Below are positions 61,200 through 64,000 of a DNA stretch of 64,000 nucleotides, one piece after another (within the stretch, counting starts at the first letter, position 1; every line of letters begins with the position of its first letter). The notes beneath the pieces are model-generated. The model ran no database searches. It saw nothing but the letters and a program-made list of their open reading frames with translations, and was not told the DNA's origin. A program made the position numbers and the translations under genes. Where the stretch lies: assembly GCA_030522415.1 (NCBI GenBank), contig CM060104.1, forward strand, positions 9,931,501 to 9,995,500. Direction: 5' to 3'. Source of the DNA: Channallabes apus. Its lineage: Eukaryota; Chordata; Actinopteri; Siluriformes; Clariidae.

Positions 61200-61340
61200 T
61201 TTCATTTTCTGCAATGGAAAAGTACTCTATCAAGTTACTTTTATCAGAAAGTAACGCTGTAATGTAACTGATTACTTTTTAAAGACAGTAATTGTGTAAT
61301 GTAATTAGTTACTTTAAAAAGTAACGTCCCCTAACACTTA
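61200..61340. repeat. dispersed repeat end rich in AGTTACTTT/AAAGTAAC words
   Basis: AAAAGTACTCTATCAAGTTA, GTAATGTAACTGATTACTTT and TTAGTTACTTTAAAAAGTAA belong to a well-known fish repeat pattern. The element ends at GTCCCCTAACACTTATGAAG or nearby. Class not assigned. Confidence 0.45.
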
Positions 61341-61375
61341 TGAAGACATAGTATGCCAAGGGCAGTGTCAAAGAG

Positions 61376-61610
61376 CTCAAAGTGGCCTGCACAGACCATG
61401 ACCTCAACCCCACCGGACATCTTTGGATATCTGCTATGGCTTTGAGCACAATGGACTCTAAAATCACAAGTCTCTGGACTCTAAAATCTATTGGAAAGCC
61501 TTTCCAAAATAGTGGAGCGTATGGTAACAGGAAAGGGGAAAGAAACAGGATGTTATCATACATATGAGTATGATACTGTACTCAGGTGACCAAAGCTTTT
61601 GGCAAATTTT
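61376..61610 (+). mobile_element. Tc1-like C-terminal remnant
   Basis: AGTGGCCTGCACAGACCATGACC, then CCTCAACCCCACCGGACATC, matches the conserved W-P-A-Q-S-P-D-L-N-P region of Tc1 transposases with decay. The end near 61590 (TGACCAAAGCTTTTGGCAAA) resembles a terminal repeat. Confidence 0.5.
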
Positions 61611-61906
61611 GTTAAACTTTGTTATTGGAAACGCTAAATTATTATATAGTTCAGCTTCTGCCACACTAAATATTGTTAAGCTACTGTAGCAGCTAGCCTC
61701 ACCTCTGTATGGTTTGTGGTTCTTATAAGATGACTCTGACTTCACCCTAGCCAAATTTAAACTAATACAACTGTTGTTTATTAATTGGTATTAGGATTTT
61801 GTCCAAAATATGCACTTTTAACCTTCTTTGTGATTTGTATATCTCTTATCACACCTTCAATAATTTATTTTTTTCCAATTGATTAATTACCCAAAGCTAT
61901 GCATAC

Positions 61907-62598
61907 TAGAGCTGAAGATCTTTGCCCGAACCCGACGGGACCCGATGGGTTCAGTCGGGTTCGGGCTTAATTAATATAATTTTACACGGGCTCGGGCCGG
62001 GCTTGCGCGGTAAATGAGCATACATGTGATGCGTTTTGATTAGCGCGAGAGAAATGTGAAAATGGATGCTGAGGAGGTTTTTTATTTTTTGTGCCAACTT
62101 CTAAGATGCCTGTAGCCTATACGTTAGTCATAAATAAACAGTGGCGGTCTTAGGCATGGGCGAACTGGGTAGCCGCCCAGGGCAGCATTTTTTCATGTCA
62201 CGTGTGGGGCGGCACATGAACCTGGAGGAAAAAAATAATAATCTGTGCCGCTAAGCGATTTACTATTACTATTATGTATGATACCTGCGCTGCGCCCGCG
62301 CCGCCCCTGCTGCTGAAGGAGCCGCACAGAAGCTGAGCAAGCGGAGCGGATAGGTGATGACAGGAGGTCTCGCCCGGGGAGCAATTCAGTGTAGAACCTC
62401 CACTGTAAATAAATTATGTTAAAACATGTATAAATTACTCATTCTTAACCAAAGGCAAAAGAGCTGTGCGCTTGCGCACATTTGTATAATGTCGGGCTGT
62501 AAACGGGTTCGGGCTTTTAAAAGGCTGTCAATCAAAATGTACTTGTCGGGCTCGGGCCGAAATCTGTCGAAAACTTTTAAGTCCCGATTACAGCTCTA
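61907..62598. mobile_element. hAT element with perfect 8-bp TSD
   Basis: TAGAGCTG and CAGCTCTA form 8-bp perfect ends. ATGCATAC flanks both sides (61899-61906 and 62599-62606). Subterminal regions carry many CGGGTTCGGGC/GCCCGAACCCG words in both orientations. No transposase. A second hAT element lies inside (62139-62405). Confidence 0.88.
62139..62405. mobile_element. nested short hAT element with 8-bp TSD
   Basis: CAGTGG and CCACTG ends are flanked by TAAATAAA on both sides (62131-62138 and 62406-62413). The interior (GCCGCCCAGGGCAGCATTTT, AATAATCTGTGCCGCTAAGC) matches the copy at 33852-34114 in opposite orientation. It splits the 61907-62598 element and is therefore younger. Confidence 0.85.
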
Positions 62599-62606
62599 AT
62601 GCATAC

Positions 62607-64000
62607 CAAACAATGCATTGTATGGTATGCATTATAACAGAAAAACGGTTATAAACAACAAAAGAAAAGATACAGTTTTAGAACTTACCAACAAGTGTTA
62701 TAAGTTACAGTTATATAATTTTTCTGTTGTACTCTATGTTTTCTATGAGTAGTGTATTATACTCATGTTTCATGCTAATTTGTTATTGTTCCAGTGATGG
62801 TGCCATGTCTTGTTGTTGACTTAAATTATGATCCAATCAAAGTCAAACAATATAAATATAACTGCAATAATGGAGTTTGACTCACTACATTTCATTACTG
62901 TGTCACTCCAATTTTGTTCAAATGCTGATATATATTAAATGAAAACATAACTTGAAGAAAATACTAATAATGGATGTCAGTATCATAAAGCCTTTTAACA
63001 AGGCCTTTGAAGCAAAGACTGCACTTTAGCAGTAACTCCACCTCACACAGCTGCTTGGAGTAAGTTCCATGGAGAGCTTTTATGAGTATCCATCACTGCA
63101 TTATATGAAGAGTCTATTTAGGTCTAGATAGTTGGCAAGGAGCTGTAAGTAAGGGATTAGAGACTAAAGTTAGCCAAGGCCAAAAACAGAGCATGAACTT
63201 CAGTGATCACTGCTGTTTGCTCTTTTAAATTTAATGGCATTAGTACTTTTACAGTATGATTAGAACTTAACTAGGTGATACTTTCTTTATCTTATTTAGT
63301 ATTGCATTGAAGTGTCTGAGAAGGTGTAGTAGTGGACATTAAATTACTGTGTGTAATACATAATGCTAAATTATCATAAAGATCATGCCAAAGATCAAAA
63401 TATATCATTTTAGATGACTGAAAATAGCTGTATTTGTTCTTTTTTAATTTTTTAAATAAATTTTTTATAGTAAGTTAGCTATATATTCAAATTCCCTAGG
63501 CCACAAAGCGAAGCAACATGATCCACATAATAAGTCATAAGAGACACAAGAACCTTAAACTTTCAACCTCAAACCTTAATGGTTCATGGCTACTGAAGGG
63601 GCTTTGTTCTCCCACTATTTGGCTACTACACTGGCTCAACTACTGATTTCTATCAATCATGCCAAAACAAACCCTTATCAGAGAAGCCTGAATTCTCAAA
63701 GTTTGAGTCAAAGTCCTAATTCTCAAATCATTTACACTGTTCAAATTAATGAATCACTGAGACCACACCAGTAGTGCTCACCACCAACTTCCTGGTGCCA
63801 TTTATATAAATCACATATGGACAGCTGGGCACTAAGCCAGGGGAACATTATACTTTATACTTGCATAATATAACATAAAATTTAACTAACTGTCTTATAC
63901 TTTTGGTGCTCAACCTACTGTACTGTATATATCATTAGTTTTGAATTCAATGCAGTAGGTGAACATCTTCCTTGAGTTAAGAACTTAAATGCCCAGTGCA
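62607..64000. other. intergenic sequence, no feature recognised
   Basis: AT-rich. Short open frames without recognisable domains; no repeat ends seen before the window closes. Confidence 0.5.

Overview
This window is vertebrate nuclear DNA, most likely from a teleost fish. It has one multi-exon gene with long AT-rich introns, and dense Tc1-like, hAT, CR1/L2, L1, R2-like, Ty3/gypsy-chromovirus and tRNA-derived SINE repeats of the kinds common in fish. I saw no bacterial or viral genome features. The repeat mix would fit an ostariophysan such as a catfish, but that is a guess.

Gene region (1-about 21.9 kb, + strand). The only host protein-coding gene I can support is the 3' part of map7d1 (MAP7 domain-containing protein 1, a microtubule-associated protein). 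Fifteen exons from 2812 to 19217 join in phase throughout. They encode about 641 residues, ending in the family's C-terminal E-V-L and a stop. The promoter, start codon and N-terminal exons lie upstream of base 1, so 1-2811 is intron. The 3' UTR begins at 19218 and may run to a good AATAAA at 21853. The introns carry Tc1-like remnants, a Tc1-type MITE, an hAT element with a perfect 8-bp target duplication, SINEs and a CA-rich microsatellite.

Repeat region (21.9-64 kb). I found no further host gene. The layout is: a local duplication (23.3 and 24.5 kb); an L1 3' fragment (26.3-27.4 kb, minus); a two-unit tandem repeat (27.7-35.2 kb) whose second unit is split by a CR1/L2-type LINE (29.2-34.3 kb), which itself holds a minus-strand L2 3' fragment and a small hAT-like element; a 128-base hairpin (39.6 kb); a minus-strand R2-like LINE (43.06-47.57 kb) flanked by 51-bp direct repeats and interrupted by an hAT element that contains a probable solo LTR; a Tc1-like element (47.8-49.0 kb); a 12-bp TIR element (50.67-52.06 kb); a full-length but decayed Ty3/gypsy chromovirus with both LTRs and a 5-bp TSD (54982-59825) sitting inside an older Tc1-like remnant; a tRNA-derived SINE with a 16-bp TSD (60475-60910); and an hAT element nested in another hAT element (61907-62598).

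How it fits together. The gene is ordinary; the interest lies in the transposon layering, which gives relative ages. The most mechanistic observation is in the gypsy element. Eleven bases next to the 5' LTR are exactly complementary to eleven bases in the 3' LTR placed about 33 bases after the TATA box. This is the geometry of Tf1/sushi-type self-primed reverse transcription, and here the primer site also covers the gag start codon. No new cellular system was recognised.
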